DNA of 64,000 nucleotides from PALSA-693 sp963834725 (GCA_963834725.1 CAWICN010000001.1:3782001-3846000), one strand, 5' to 3'; counted from the stretch's first letter, positions 1-8,028 are shown. The notes: a model not told the origin generated them from the sequence alone. A program made the numbers and translations.

Positions 1-157
1 CGTTCGCGGTCGAAGCGACAGCGGAGCGAAGGCCTTCGGCGACGCGAACTGACAGCTGGACCTCAGGGCCGTCGTGCAGTGCCGAGGTGTCCAGCGGGCC
101 CTCTTGGGCCGGCGTGCCCCGGCGGGCTGCCTCGATTGCATCTGCGAACTTCGACAT
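1..157 (-). CDS. N-terminal fragment of a small DNA-binding (partition/antitoxin-like) protein
   Basis: The gene starts at ATG 157 on the minus strand and runs off the left edge, so only 52 residues are visible. They begin MSKFADAIEAARRG, and residues 33-44 (VQLSVRVAEGLR) have the alternating pattern of the strand and helix entry in ribbon-helix-helix proteins. I infer a small dimeric DNA-binding protein of the kind encoded beside ParA on actinobacterial plasmids and integrative elements, or an antitoxin. Two identical 8-bp palindromes lie immediately upstream (166-173 and 186-193), which fits an autoregulated gene of this type. The partner gene would lie outside the window, so the assignment cannot be confirmed here. 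Confidence 0.45.
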   Translation of the reverse strand, partial: MSKFADAIEAARRGTPAQEGPLDTSALHDGPEVQLSVRVAEGLRSAVASTAN

Positions 158-165
158 AGAACTTA

Positions 166-193
166 TGCTAGCAGCCTCTGCCATGTGCTAGCA
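166..193. promoter_or_regulatory. Paired TGCTAGCA palindromes, probable operator
   Basis: TGCTAGCA occurs at 166-173 and again at 186-193. The centre-to-centre distance of 20 bp is about two helical turns, so bound dimers would sit on the same DNA face. The sites lie just upstream of the minus-strand start at 157. Binding by the product of that gene is inferred. Confidence 0.45.
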
Positions 194-383
194 CACCTGC
201 GGCCAGGTAACAGTCACCTGGGCCGATCCAGCTGCCCCCTCCTTGTAAGGTAGGCCGCTGGTCTGATAGATCGTTCGTGTGGTTGAGGTCCCGTCCAGGC
301 CATGAGGGTGGCGTTTCTCAGCACACCGGCCCGGGACCAGCAGCCCCCACAGAAGGGGTCTATCTCGCCAGCGGCCCCCTATC

Positions 384-417
384 GATCCGGACATGAGGTT
401 CTCCACTCATCCGGCTC
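384..417 (-). ncRNA. Group II intron domain V hairpin
   Basis: Read on the minus strand this 34-nt hairpin starts GAGCCGGATG and ends GTCCGGATC. It has the length, AGC triad and internal GAGA-type loop region expected of group II intron domain V. It lies 17 nt downstream of the stop of the reverse-transcriptase fragment, the normal order in bacterial group II introns. Domain VI and the 3' splice site should follow at lower coordinates, but I could not fold them confidently. Confidence 0.7.
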
Positions 418-434
418 TCCGACATCGTTCACCG

Positions 435-1229
435 TCAGGCAGACGCAGTCCCGCTGTAGCAGACCGTTCCAGAGAGGCGGTATATCCCCAGGTCGGTGAG
501 CCACCCGTAGGTGAAGCGGGTGGTCCAGTTCCGGCCTTGGAGCCCATATTTGTCGCTGGCCAGGAGGGCCATCCGCAGGTTGACGTAGGCGTCGACGCTG
601 TGGAACTTGCGTGACGAGTTGCCGACACGAAAGTAGTTGCCCCAGCCCCGCAACACGGGGTTGAGGTTGGCCACGACTTCCTCTAGCGACCAGCACGCGA
701 AACGCTTTTGGGTGCGCTCCTTGACCTTGGCCTTGATGGAGGCCATGGCCCGACATGACGGCCATTTGTTGAGATACCACTTGCCTCGCCATTTCTCGGA
801 CTCTCGCATGCGATGCTCGAAACCCAAGAACACGAAGCCCTCCTGACCCCCGGTGAGGCAGACGATCGTGGTCTTTTCGGGATGCAGGCGCAGCCCGAGC
901 GGTTCTAGGATCGCCTCGATCCGGGCCTTGGCCTCTACGGCTTTAGCCTTGGTCGAGGTGAGCACGACGAAGTCGTCGCAGTATCTGACCAGCGTCCCCA
1001 GCCCCTGGCTTGATCGGTTCCACGCCACGTCCAGCACGTGGAGAACGATGTTGGCGATGAGCGGGGAAACGGGTGAGCCTTGTGGGGCGCCCGACACCGA
1101 GTCGGTGAGCGCCCCGTTCTCCAACACCCCTACTCTCAGCCACGCCCGGATCAGCTTCAACATCTTGCGGTCCGACACCCGCCGCTCGATCTGAGAGACG
1201 ATGGCCTCGAACGACAACGAGCCGAACAC
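435..1229 (-). pseudogene. Group II intron reverse transcriptase/maturase, 5'-truncated
   Basis: This is the C-terminal part of a group II intron-encoded protein. Visible pieces, in order, are the RT region around PQGSPVSPLIANIVLHVLD, the catalytic box RYCDDFVVL, the FLGFE segment that closes the RT fingers/palm, and a maturase-type thumb with LNPVLRGWGNYFRVG. The N-terminal fingers and most of the first palm motif are missing. Family homology begins near SLSFEAIVSQ (about position 1220), and everything upstream in the open frame is antisense to an esterase fragment. The intron 5' half and its ribozyme domains I-IV are therefore absent and the element cannot be mobile by itself. Domain V directly follows the stop codon. 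Confidence 0.85.
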
Positions 1230-1235
1230 GGCGCG

Positions 1236-1511
1236 CTCGGCGCGTGCCACGGCCTCGAGCTGCCGTTCGTGTTCGACACCCTCGACACGGCACGCGAGTT
1301 CGTCTCCAAAGACACCCCGACCGATCTGGCCGCGTCGATGCACTCGGCCTGGATCCGGTTCGCCACCACCGGCGACCCCAACGGCGGCGACCTACCAGCA
1401 TGGCCCCGCTACGACTGCGAGACCCGGGCCGTCATGGACTTCGGCACCACCCGAACCCTCCGGCACGATCCGTCCGCCTCACAACGCCAGTTGTGGGACG
1501 GGATCTGGTAG
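1236..1511 (+). pseudogene. Carboxylesterase type B, C-terminal fragment
   Basis: About 92 residues match the end of type B carboxylesterases (alpha/beta hydrolases of the para-nitrobenzyl esterase group). GACHGLELPFVFDTL contains the catalytic-histidine loop, followed by ATTGDPNGGDLPAWPRYD and a closing QRQLWDGIW, both typical of the family C-terminus. There is no start codon belonging to this gene: upstream of about 1236 the sequence is the truncated intron reverse transcriptase on the other strand. A DNA rearrangement joined the two. Degraded esterase-like sequence also occurs at 15785-15965 on the minus strand, but the two pieces need not come from one gene. Confidence 0.75.
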
Positions 1512-2370
1512 CGAGCCCGAGCATCGCCCTTACCAGGGCTCAGCCCTGTCGGCGCGCTCACCTCCGCCAGCGGCGCTCAACAGGGCCGCAGAAGTCCTGC
1601 GAGCGGCGGGCGGAACCGGGTGTCGACGGAAGTCAACAGGCGCGGCATGTCCATGCTGCAACGGTCTCCGCCGCCCCGCCAAAGCCACCGAAAGAGGTCT
1701 GTAGTCGTGGCACAGCTGCGCCGTTCGCAAGGTCGACGGCCATCCCACCCATTGCTGATCGCGTGGAGTGCGGAAGGGTTCCCCCGAAGGTGCAGAATGT
1801 CGACGTCAAAAGGGTGACAGCGGCGTCCAAGGCCGGGGTCATCCCAGAACACACGACCGCCGGCAAGTATCCGGCATCCACAAGGTGCCGTTGCCCGTAG
1901 CCGCGTTGGAGAACTCCTTATGCTAGAAGGGCCTTCTTGTTGTCGACATGTCGCTGACGCTGGCCTAAGTCACGCTGCATTCGTCGGTCATCCATCTGGA
2001 TCATCGCGGACGAGCTTGTCCTGTCCGCTGGAAGCGCGCAAGGCTTTCGTCGGGGAGCGGCCCGGTCTGCGAGTCTGTCGGCCACAGGAGGGCCTTGGAG
2101 GAGGCTCATGGCTGCTCTCTCGGGCCTGGAACCCTCAGCTCCGCCGTCGTGAGCCGGCAGGCCGCCAGCGCCGGTCTCGCGGAGGGAGGACCGCACGCCA
2201 CCAGCACCACGCCGGCCGTCGCGCCTAGCCGACCCGCCCAAAACCAGGCGACGGTCACCACTCCAGCGGCGAGGACCGAACGCTTGGTGCTGGGGACGGC
2301 AGAGCCCGGTGCTCGCCCACTCCAGCCTTGGCACCGCTGTTGGCCGAAAGTGAAATTGTGCCCCCCTTAT
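1512..2370. other. Region without a recognised gene
   Basis: No recognisable protein family was found on either strand. On the minus strand a coding-like hydrophobic reading frame upstream of 2110 ends in an ATGA overlap with a 63-codon frame at 1918-2109 that starts MSLLQGPPVADRLADR and has a basic C-terminus. This pair could be a relic of plasmid transfer genes, but composition alone is weak evidence. A small perfect hairpin (AGAAGG-G-CCTTCT) sits at 1924-1936. Confidence 0.3.
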
Positions 2371-2430
2371 AGATAGCCGGGGTGTGACACCGGCTTATTC
2401 AGATAGCCGGGGTGTGACACCGGCTTATTC
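2371..2430. repeat. Two exact 30-bp tandem repeats (iteron/operator-like)
   Basis: Positions 2371-2400 and 2401-2430 are identical. Each unit contains an imperfect inverted repeat, AGCCGGGGTGT followed by ACACCGGCT. The array ends 57 bp before the excisionase-type gene start at 2487. Exact tandem copies with an internal dyad next to an HTH gene suggest binding sites for that protein or for a replication/excision protein; this is inference. Confidence 0.7.
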
Positions 2431-2486
2431 ATAGAGGACAAGACGTGGCTTCAACCAGTCCCGAGGAGCCGGCGAGAGGACGAGAC

Positions 2487-2690
2487 ATGACCAGCAACGA
2501 CAGCCACCCCCAGCTCCTGACCATCGACCAGCCCGCCCAACGACTCGGCATCACCGTACGCTACGTCCGCCGCTTGGTGGCCGAGAAGCGCCTGCCCTAC
2601 TACAAGATCGGACGGCTGGTCAGATTCGACCCGGCCGAGATCACCGACTGGCTCGCCAGCCGTCGCATCCCCGGATCCCGGACAGCGTGA
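2487..2690 (+). CDS. Excisionase-family helix-turn-helix DNA-binding protein
   Basis: This 67-residue protein is a single MerR/excisionase-type winged helix domain. The core is LTIDQPAQRLGITVRYVRRL, then VAEKRLPYYKIGRLVRFDPAEI and DWLASRRIP, the exact layout of small Xis-like proteins in actinobacterial integrative elements. An upstream in-frame start exists at 2445, but ATG 2487 is preferred because GAGAGGA lies seven bases before it. Such proteins bend DNA at attachment sites or act as repressors of transfer genes. No integrase gene is in the window. A tRNA 3'-end attachment-like sequence lies 1.35 kb downstream and two 30-bp iterons lie just upstream, consistent with a decayed integrative element. 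Confidence 0.8.
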   Translation: MTSNDSHPQLLTIDQPAQRLGITVRYVRRLVAEKRLPYYKIGRLVRFDPAEITDWLASRRIPGSRTA

Positions 2691-2775
2691 GACTCCTCCG
2701 CTTACCGCGCGTTCCGTGAGGCGGAGCGCCGAGCTCCCACGCGTGGTGCGACTTATCTTCACTCCTCCTATCCGT

Positions 2776-2799
2776 ACTCTCGATGATATGATCGAGAGT
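2776..2799. promoter_or_regulatory. Inverted repeat overlapping the start of the wHTH-MNT gene
   Basis: ACTCTCGAT (2776-2784) and ATCGAGAGT (2791-2799) are perfect 9-bp arms around a 6-bp spacer that contains the ATG at 2788. A repressor bound here would block both transcription and translation starts. The adjacent winged-helix domain is the obvious candidate ligand (inference). Confidence 0.6.
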
Positions 2800-3387
2800 G
2801 TGAGTAAGTCAGCTCCGCCGTTGGCGCCGCTGTTCCGGTCCGATCAGCAGATGCACATTCTCGCGGAGTTGTTCACGACAAGCGAGGTAGAAGTTCCGGT
2901 GGGAGAGCTCGCACGTCGGGCCGGCGCGGCCCAGGCCACGGTTAGCCGGGAAGTCGCCCGCCTGGCGGAGCACGGGCTGGTGGTTAGCCGGCAGCTCGGA
3001 CGGAACACGCTGGTGAAGGCGAACTGGTCGCTGCCGTGGGCCAAGGAGCTCCACTCGATCCTGGTTCAGACAGTCGGCGTCCTGGGCCGATTGGCAGAGG
3101 CCCTTACTGGGGTTCCCGGTGTGGAGGAGGCGTACGTGTTCGGGTCCTGGGCGGCTCGATATTCGGGGGAGCCGGGCCCGTCGCCGCGAGACGTCGACGT
3201 TCTCGTGGTTGGCCATACCGAACTCCGATCGGTGCGCCGGGCGTCTCGACCGATCGAGGAGGAACTTCGGGTGGAGATCAACCCCGTGGTCGTCGAACCC
3301 GACGAGTGGAGTAACACCGATCCGTCCCCATTCATCGCGCAGATCAGGACCCAGCCACTAGTGCCGATCCCGATCGAGCGACAGTGA
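2788..3387 (+). CDS. Winged-helix / MNT nucleotidyltransferase fusion (antitoxin-like)
   Basis: The 199-residue product has an ArsR/MarR-like winged helix at about residues 18-80 (ELARRAGAAQATVSREVARL as recognition region). A minimal nucleotidyltransferase (MNT) domain follows: VFGSWAARYSG at 117-127 and the acidic pair D135/D137 in RDVDVLVVG. E163 is a possible third metal ligand. MNT proteins of HEPN/MNT modules transfer AMP groups to tyrosine on the HEPN toxin in characterised members (known for the family). The stop overlaps the GTG start of the downstream HEPN gene (GTGA at 3384-3387), so translation is coupled. The inverted repeat over its own start codon suggests autorepression through the wHTH domain. 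A longer frame begins at 2716, but ATG 2788 leaves the complete domain set. Confidence 0.85.
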   Translation: MIESVSKSAPPLAPLFRSDQQMHILAELFTTSEVEVPVGELARRAGAAQATVSREVARLAEHGLVVSRQLGRNTLVKANWSLPWAKELHSILVQTVGVLGRLAEALTGVPGVEEAYVFGSWAARYSGEPGPSPRDVDVLVVGHTELRSVRRASRPIEEELRVEINPVVVEPDEWSNTDPSPFIAQIRTQPLVPIPIERQ

Positions 3388-3857
3388 CGCCGCCAGACCA
3401 GTGGCTCAATGAAGCCCTGGCTACTCGCGACATGGAACGAGTCACGGCGAACGTAGCCGTCGCTGGACAACGGATCAACGACGCTCGCCGTCATGTCCGT
3501 TCAGCCCGACTGCTCTCAGATGACGACCCGACCTTGGCCATCGCCGCTTGCCATGACGCCATTCGCAAGGCGATCACCGCCCACATGATTGCGGCCGGCC
3601 TGCGACCACGCGGTGGCGAAGGCGCTCACCGGATCGCTTTGGATTACGCCGGTCACGAACTGCCAGACATGATCGCGCTCGACGACCTGAGCGAGGCCGA
3701 CGACATCCGCCGCGACCGCGGGGTGGCCGAGTACGGCGATTTCGCGCGGAACCAGTTGACCAGTGCACACATTCAGGCCGCGGCCGAAGTGGCCGAACGG
3801 ATCGTAAATGCAATAGCAACGGTCCTCGCTTCGCAGGCTCGGGCCAGACGTTCCTGA
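3384..3857 (+). CDS. HEPN-domain protein, likely RNase toxin partner of the MNT protein
   Basis: A 157-residue, mostly helical protein of HEPN type. The diagnostic R-x(4-6)-H motif is present as R61-x5-H67 (RKAITAH) in the middle helix, as in HEPN ribonuclease toxins. The sequence GVAEYGDF before a final helix is also typical of HEPN proteins paired with nucleotidyltransferases. It starts at GTG 3384 inside the stop of the MNT gene, so the two are co-translated. Known HEPN/MNT modules act as toxin-antitoxin or phage-defence systems in the cytoplasm. Whether this pair is active cannot be read from sequence, but both genes are intact and the active-site residues are kept. Confidence 0.8.
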   Translation: MTPPDQWLNEALATRDMERVTANVAVAGQRINDARRHVRSARLLSDDDPTLAIAACHDAIRKAITAHMIAAGLRPRGGEGAHRIALDYAGHELPDMIALDDLSEADDIRRDRGVAEYGDFARNQLTSAHIQAAAEVAERIVNAIATVLASQARARRS

Positions 3858-4038
3858 GCGAACCCTTACTTAGTTCGTGAGAACCGCCGTGAGAACCAAA
3901 ACTCCGGAATAGCTGGTGAAAAGGAGTAGTTGAGGGTGACTACCGGACACAAGGTCGAGAGCATAAGCCCTGCTCAGAGGCACAATCCGGTCAGTGTCGG
4001 TCGCCCATGGTCAACAGCAGTGACGGGGCTGAGCAGAA

Positions 4039-4083
4039 CTACGGATCAGAAGGTTGGGGGTTCGAATCCCTCCGAGCGCGCCA
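4039..4083 (+). other. 3' half of a tRNA gene, probable attachment site remnant
   Basis: From CTACGGA (anticodon-loop-like, possible ACG anticodon for Arg) the sequence continues through a T arm GGGGG-TTCGAAT-CCCTC, a 7-nt acceptor strand CGAGCGC, a discriminator G and an encoded CCA ending at 4083. The 5' half is absent: the anticodon stem does not pair and no GCGCTCG acceptor strand precedes it. Integrative elements that use tRNA genes leave exactly this 3' segment as one attachment site. The excisionase-like gene at 2487 supports that reading. Confidence 0.65.
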
Positions 4084-4530
4084 AGAGTCCTGGTCACAGT
4101 CTGGCCGGCGGGCGTTTGATTTGTCGCCCCGCAATTTGGCACAACTTGGCACAGGATTGATGCTCAACAGAAGGCCTCCGAGCGCGATCAGATGCTCGTT
4201 TCCCCCTCCGTTTCGTGCGTCCCGACGGACGCGCTCAGTTCGGTGGCCTGATCCTGGGTTCGGACGCGTCCACGTCGCAGGGACCTGACCTTCGCGAGGA
4301 GAGCCATCGTCGCTTGCAAGAGTTGCTGCGCTCCACACGGCGCCTCGGGGACGCCGAGGACCGGCTTGGGTCCCAAGTTCTCGGACGGGGTTGGATCCAT
4401 GCGGGACGGAGCCCGAGCGCTGGTTCGGAGCGGGGATCCAGGCAGACGAGATGTTCCGACCGCGCGGTTCTGCTCGGCAGGTGCCCTAGTGAAGTAGGCG
4501 CGCTGGCCACCCGGCTGATCTATCTGTACT
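4084..4530. other. Region without a recognised gene
   Basis: Between the tRNA fragment and the end of the permease gene I see no conserved protein. Short frames on both strands lack family motifs, and several of them only read through the tRNA T arm. Confidence 0.5.
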
Positions 4531-6771
4531 TCACTCGTTGCGTGCCGTTTCGGGTCCGGTGATGCGGTCGACGATGGGCAGAGTGGAGCCGATCACGGCG
4601 AAGGCGGCGGCCAGACCGCCGACTATCAAGGCGTAGAACTGGGCATCGGGCGGGCGCAGCGACTCGTTCAGCTGCGAGGTCAGGAAGAGGCCGGCCGCCA
4701 AGAATCCCGTCGCCGCGGCCAGGACCGATACGACCAGAAGCGGCAATGCTGCCTCCAGGGCGACCACTCGACGGAGGGTGGATAAGGAGACACCGGTCAG
4801 CCGCAGCAGGCTGAACGGCCGCTTGCGCTCGTTTATGCCGCCCGTGACGCTGACGGCCAGGCTGCAGCCGGCGATGACCAAGCTGACCACGATCACGACG
4901 TTGGTCATCTGCTGGAGCTCGATGACTGTGCGCCGCGAGTTGTCGTTGACCTCCCGCAGCGTCGTCGGGGGGGTCTGGTAGGGCAGCGCGACCTCGATGG
5001 CGGTGCGAGCCGACTCCAGCGCCGGCGTCGACCCGTCAGTCTCGACGATCAGGGCGCCGACCGGGAGGCGGGAAAGTTGGGCGGTCGAGAACGCGGCGGC
5101 GGGCCATACTTTGCTGTCGACCGGCGGCAACTTCTTGCCGAACTGCGAGACGATGTCGACCTGGTTGCTGTCGATGGCTACCACTGACGCGCCCGGCGCG
5201 CAGCGACCCAAGGCGGGGGTACGGGCCAGCTGCTTGCAGGATGACAGCAACGTGAAGTTGGAACCGGGCTCGAGGTAGGCCATGGTCACGCCCTGGACAC
5301 CGTCGATTGCAGTCAGGTTACGGGGCAGTGAGTCGGGAACCGTAGCGACCGGGCCTGGTGGCGGCGGGCCTCCCAGGTTGCCGACCTGCTCGATCAGGGT
5401 CTTGTTGGCCGAGGTACCGAGGGACGGGTTGTTGTTGTACAAGATGGTGGTGATCACGCCGACGGACACGCTGGTGGCGAAGAGGGCGATGATCAGTCCG
5501 CTGATGGCCCGAAAGGCGGCACGGGGGTTGTCGGCTAGCCGCCGCCCGGCCAGCAGCGCGGCGGGTTGCCGCGCCCGTCTGGCCATGATCCGGGAGCTGG
5601 CCATGGTCAGCCACGGGCCAGCGAAAACGAGTCCAGCCAGCATCAAGAAGCAGCCGGAGAAGTAGGCCTCGATTTGGGCCGAGGTCCCTTTAGGCTGGCC
5701 GACCATCACGAAGTAGCTCAGCTCGACGATTCCAGCGACCAACGGGATCAGCCGGTAGATCCGGGGCTGGGGCGGCGTGACCCGCCGAGTGACGCCTAGC
5801 GGCGAGATGCGGACTCGCCGTAACGCCACCCGGGCAGCAACGGCCGCGGCGATGGGGACGCCCAACGCCACTGCGAGGACGTCGGTCGAGGTCAGCTTGA
5901 GGTCGCCTGGTGCGAACGGCAATCCGGTGAAGTTGACGTGCGTGACGAGCGGACGGGACAGGAAGAACAACCCGAAACCGACCGCCACCCCGGCGATGGC
6001 GGCCACGGTGGCCTCCACGGCCGCTATCACCGATACCTGTCTTGGGGTGGCACCGACGAGGCGGATGCCGGCAAACCGCTGCTCCCGACGGGCCGCGGCC
6101 AATCGGGTGGCGGTGCCGATGAAGATCAGTACCGGGAACAGCAAGGCCAGCGCGCCAACGGCCAGGATGACTTGCAGGCGACTGTTGTGGAACCCCGTGG
6201 GCCCGGGGGCGCCGGGGTCGGTGTTGATGGACGTGACCTGCGCGGGTGGACCGGCGGCGGTGATCTCGCTCTGGGTATGGCCGATGACGACGATCAGCGA
6301 ATTGGGGGAGGGGAGGGCGGACGGGCCGATGGTGCCGATGAGCCTGCCGGGGAATCGGTCGCCGAGTTGGCTTGCCGGTGTTACCCGCAGGAGCCTGACC
6401 AACGAAGGTGAGGCGTAGTACTGGCCGGGGTCGGGCAGGTGCGGGATGCCGGGGGGCACCGGCGAGGTAGGCCCTGTTGCCGCTAGATCCACCCGATAGA
6501 TCGGCTCTTTGTTGAAGTGATCGCTGCTGAACTGCCACCACAGCGGATCGGTCGATGTCCGTGTCTCCGCCGCCTGGGTGGCCGGCAGGCCGGTGAAGGA
6601 GCCGGTGGAGAGCCAGGCGCCGTGGGCGTTTTGCGCATGGATGGCGTTCATGCCGGCCAACGTGACCAGCAAAAGACCGACCCCGATCCCCACCGCCAGA
6701 GTGGTGATGGCCAGTCGCACTGCCGCCTCTTTGCCGCCGCCCAACGTGAGGCGAAGACCGAGACGGATCAC
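4531..6771 (-). CDS. FtsX/MacB-type ABC transporter permease
   Basis: A 746-residue membrane protein with the FtsX-like permease layout. One N-terminal membrane segment (about residues 20-42) precedes an extracytoplasmic domain. A block of membrane helices from about 204 to 445 follows, then a second extracytoplasmic region, and a C-terminal FtsX domain of three to four helices (about 625-740) containing VSVTGGINERKRPFSLLRLTG. Such duplicated permeases (about 750-850 residues) work with a LolD/MacB-like ATPase in peptide, antibiotic or lipoprotein export at the plasma membrane. The start ATG overlaps the ATPase stop by four bases, so the operon order is padR, ATPase, permease. The substrate is unknown. 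Confidence 0.85.
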   Translation of the reverse strand: MIRLGLRLTLGGGKEAAVRLAITTLAVGIGVGLLLVTLAGMNAIHAQNAHGAWLSTGSFTGLPATQAAETRTSTDPLWWQFSSDHFNKEPIYRVDLAATGPTSPVPPGIPHLPDPGQYYASPSLVRLLRVTPASQLGDRFPGRLIGTIGPSALPSPNSLIVVIGHTQSEITAAGPPAQVTSINTDPGAPGPTGFHNSRLQVILAVGALALLFPVLIFIGTATRLAAARREQRFAGIRLVGATPRQVSVIAAVEATVAAIAGVAVGFGLFFLSRPLVTHVNFTGLPFAPGDLKLTSTDVLAVALGVPIAAAVAARVALRRVRISPLGVTRRVTPPQPRIYRLIPLVAGIVELSYFVMVGQPKGTSAQIEAYFSGCFLMLAGLVFAGPWLTMASSRIMARRARQPAALLAGRRLADNPRAAFRAISGLIIALFATSVSVGVITTILYNNNPSLGTSANKTLIEQVGNLGGPPPPGPVATVPDSLPRNLTAIDGVQGVTMAYLEPGSNFTLLSSCKQLARTPALGRCAPGASVVAIDSNQVDIVSQFGKKLPPVDSKVWPAAAFSTAQLSRLPVGALIVETDGSTPALESARTAIEVALPYQTPPTTLREVNDNSRRTVIELQQMTNVVIVVSLVIAGCSLAVSVTGGINERKRPFSLLRLTGVSLSTLRRVVALEAALPLLVVSVLAAATGFLAAGLFLTSQLNESLRPPDAQFYALIVGGLAAAFAVIGSTLPIVDRITGPETARNE

Positions 6772-7475
6772 GTCGCCACTCGATCGTCGACGAGCGCGGT
6801 GACCTTGCCGTCGCGCACCACTACCTCGCGATCGGCGTACGCGGCCCAGCGGGGCTCGTGGGTGACCAGGACCACTGTGGTGCCCTGCTCTCGGGCGGCG
6901 GCCACCAGCAGGTCCATGACGTGCTCGCCGGTCAGGGAGTCGAGGGACCCGGTCGGCTCATCGGCGAAGACCACGTGCGGATCGGTCACCAGGCCGCGGG
7001 CAAGGGCGACCCGTTGGGCCTGCCCACCCGACAACTCACCCGACCGGCGGCGCTCGAGGCCGGCCAGGTCCAGCCGAGCCAGCCAATCCCGAGCTCGGGC
7101 CAGGGCCTCGGCACGGCGACTCCCACGAAGCAGCAACGGCAGGGCCACGTTTTCCTCCGCGGTCAGCTCCGGAACGAGTTGGCCGAACTGGAACACGAAA
7201 CCGAAGCGATCGCGCCGCAGCTTGCTGCGTGCCTCCTCACCCAAGGTGTCCACCCGGGAGCCGGCGAGCCACACCTCACCCTGATCGGGGACCAGGATCC
7301 CGGCGAGGCAGTGCAACAGCGTGGACTTGCCCGAACCACTCGGCCCCATGACGGCCAGAATCTCGCCTCGTTCCACCGCGACCTGGGCGCCGCGCAGCGC
7401 TGGCGTCGGACCGAAGGACAGATGCACGTCGCGGGCTTCGACCAGCCGATCGACCCCTTCGGAAGGGCGCGTCAC
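6768..7475 (-). CDS. ABC transporter ATP-binding protein (LolD/MacB type)
   Basis: A complete 235-residue ATPase. Walker A is GPSGSGKST at residues 44-52, the Q-loop glutamine is near 96, the signature LSGGQ is at 148-152, and Walker B VVFADEPTGSLD contains the catalytic E173. The spacing and the ADEPTGSLD ending are typical of the MacB/LolD subfamily that drives FtsX-type permeases. It overlaps its neighbours by four bases on both sides (PadR upstream, permease downstream), so the three proteins are made from one transcript. It would power export by the 746-residue permease. Confidence 0.93.
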   Translation of the reverse strand: MTRPSEGVDRLVEARDVHLSFGPTPALRGAQVAVERGEILAVMGPSGSGKSTLLHCLAGILVPDQGEVWLAGSRVDTLGEEARSKLRRDRFGFVFQFGQLVPELTAEENVALPLLLRGSRRAEALARARDWLARLDLAGLERRRSGELSGGQAQRVALARGLVTDPHVVFADEPTGSLDSLTGEHVMDLLVAAAREQGTTVVLVTHEPRWAAYADREVVVRDGKVTALVDDRVAT

Positions 7476-7996
7476 GACTGCACCAACTGACGCAAAGCGC
7501 CGAGCCGGGCGGAGGTCAGATCAATCCAGCGCAGGTCCGCCTCCAAGTGGAACAGCCCGTGATCGGCGAGCAGTGCGTCCACGGTGGCTCCGGACCGCTT
7601 GATCTCGGTGAGCCGGCGCATGCGCTGCAGGTGGGCCGCCCGCTGCGTGTCGAGATAGTGATCGGCGGAGCGGCCCAGCATCAGCGCCAGCACCACCTTG
7701 ATGAACAGCACGGTCTGCAGGTGCGGCTCGGGCTCGACCGGCTCGGTCAACCAGGAGTCCACCTCTTGACGGCCCAGATCGGTGATCTCGTACAGCTTGC
7801 GGTCGGGGCCCGAACCCGGCTCCACCTCGCCGGGGACCACCTTCCCATCTCTGGTCAGCCGGGCCAGGGTGGCGTACACCTGACCATAGGGGAGCGGCTT
7901 CCCGCGGCAGAAGTAGACGTCGTAATCACGTTTGAGGTCATAGCCATGACTGGGCTGGCGCTCCAAGAGGCCCAGCAGAGCAACGGGTACGCTCAT
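7472..7996 (-). CDS. PadR-family transcriptional regulator
   Basis: A 174-residue PadR-type repressor. The N-terminal winged helix starts with LLGLLERQPSHGYDLKRDYD and includes the conserved PLPYGQVYATLARLTRDGKV, followed by a PGSGPDRKLYEITDLG wing. The C-terminal half is a helical dimerisation region. PadR regulators commonly repress adjacent drug exporters and release DNA when a drug binds (family knowledge). Here the gene is first in the operon with the ABC ATPase and permease. An 18-bp dyad (8011-8028) lies 15 bp before its start codon, suggesting autoregulation of the whole operon. Confidence 0.92.
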   Translation of the reverse strand: MSVPVALLGLLERQPSHGYDLKRDYDVYFCRGKPLPYGQVYATLARLTRDGKVVPGEVEPGSGPDRKLYEITDLGRQEVDSWLTEPVEPEPHLQTVLFIKVVLALMLGRSADHYLDTQRAAHLQRMRRLTEIKRSGATVDALLADHGLFHLEADLRWIDLTSARLGALRQLVQS

Positions 7997-8010
7997 AGTT
8001 CCAGAATACC

Positions 8011-8028
8011 CTCAGTGTATACACCGAG
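8011..8028. promoter_or_regulatory. Probable PadR operator
   Basis: CTCAGTGTATACACCGAG is a dyad with a perfect 10-bp core GTGTATACAC and matching CTC/GAG outer bases. It sits 15 bp upstream of the padR start and overlaps AT-rich sequence suitable for a promoter. Binding by the local PadR protein is inferred from position and symmetry. Confidence 0.6.

Noticed and set aside
2371..2430. CRISPR-like repeat
   Set aside because: Only two copies, directly adjacent with no spacers and no cas genes; an iteron or operator pair fits better.
4039..4083. Complete tRNA gene
   Set aside because: The acceptor 5' strand and D arm are absent and the anticodon stem does not pair; only the 3' half remains.
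3930..4338. Open frames reading through the tRNA fragment on both strands
   Set aside because: They contain the common artefact peptides produced when tRNA T arms are translated and lack codon bias elsewhere.
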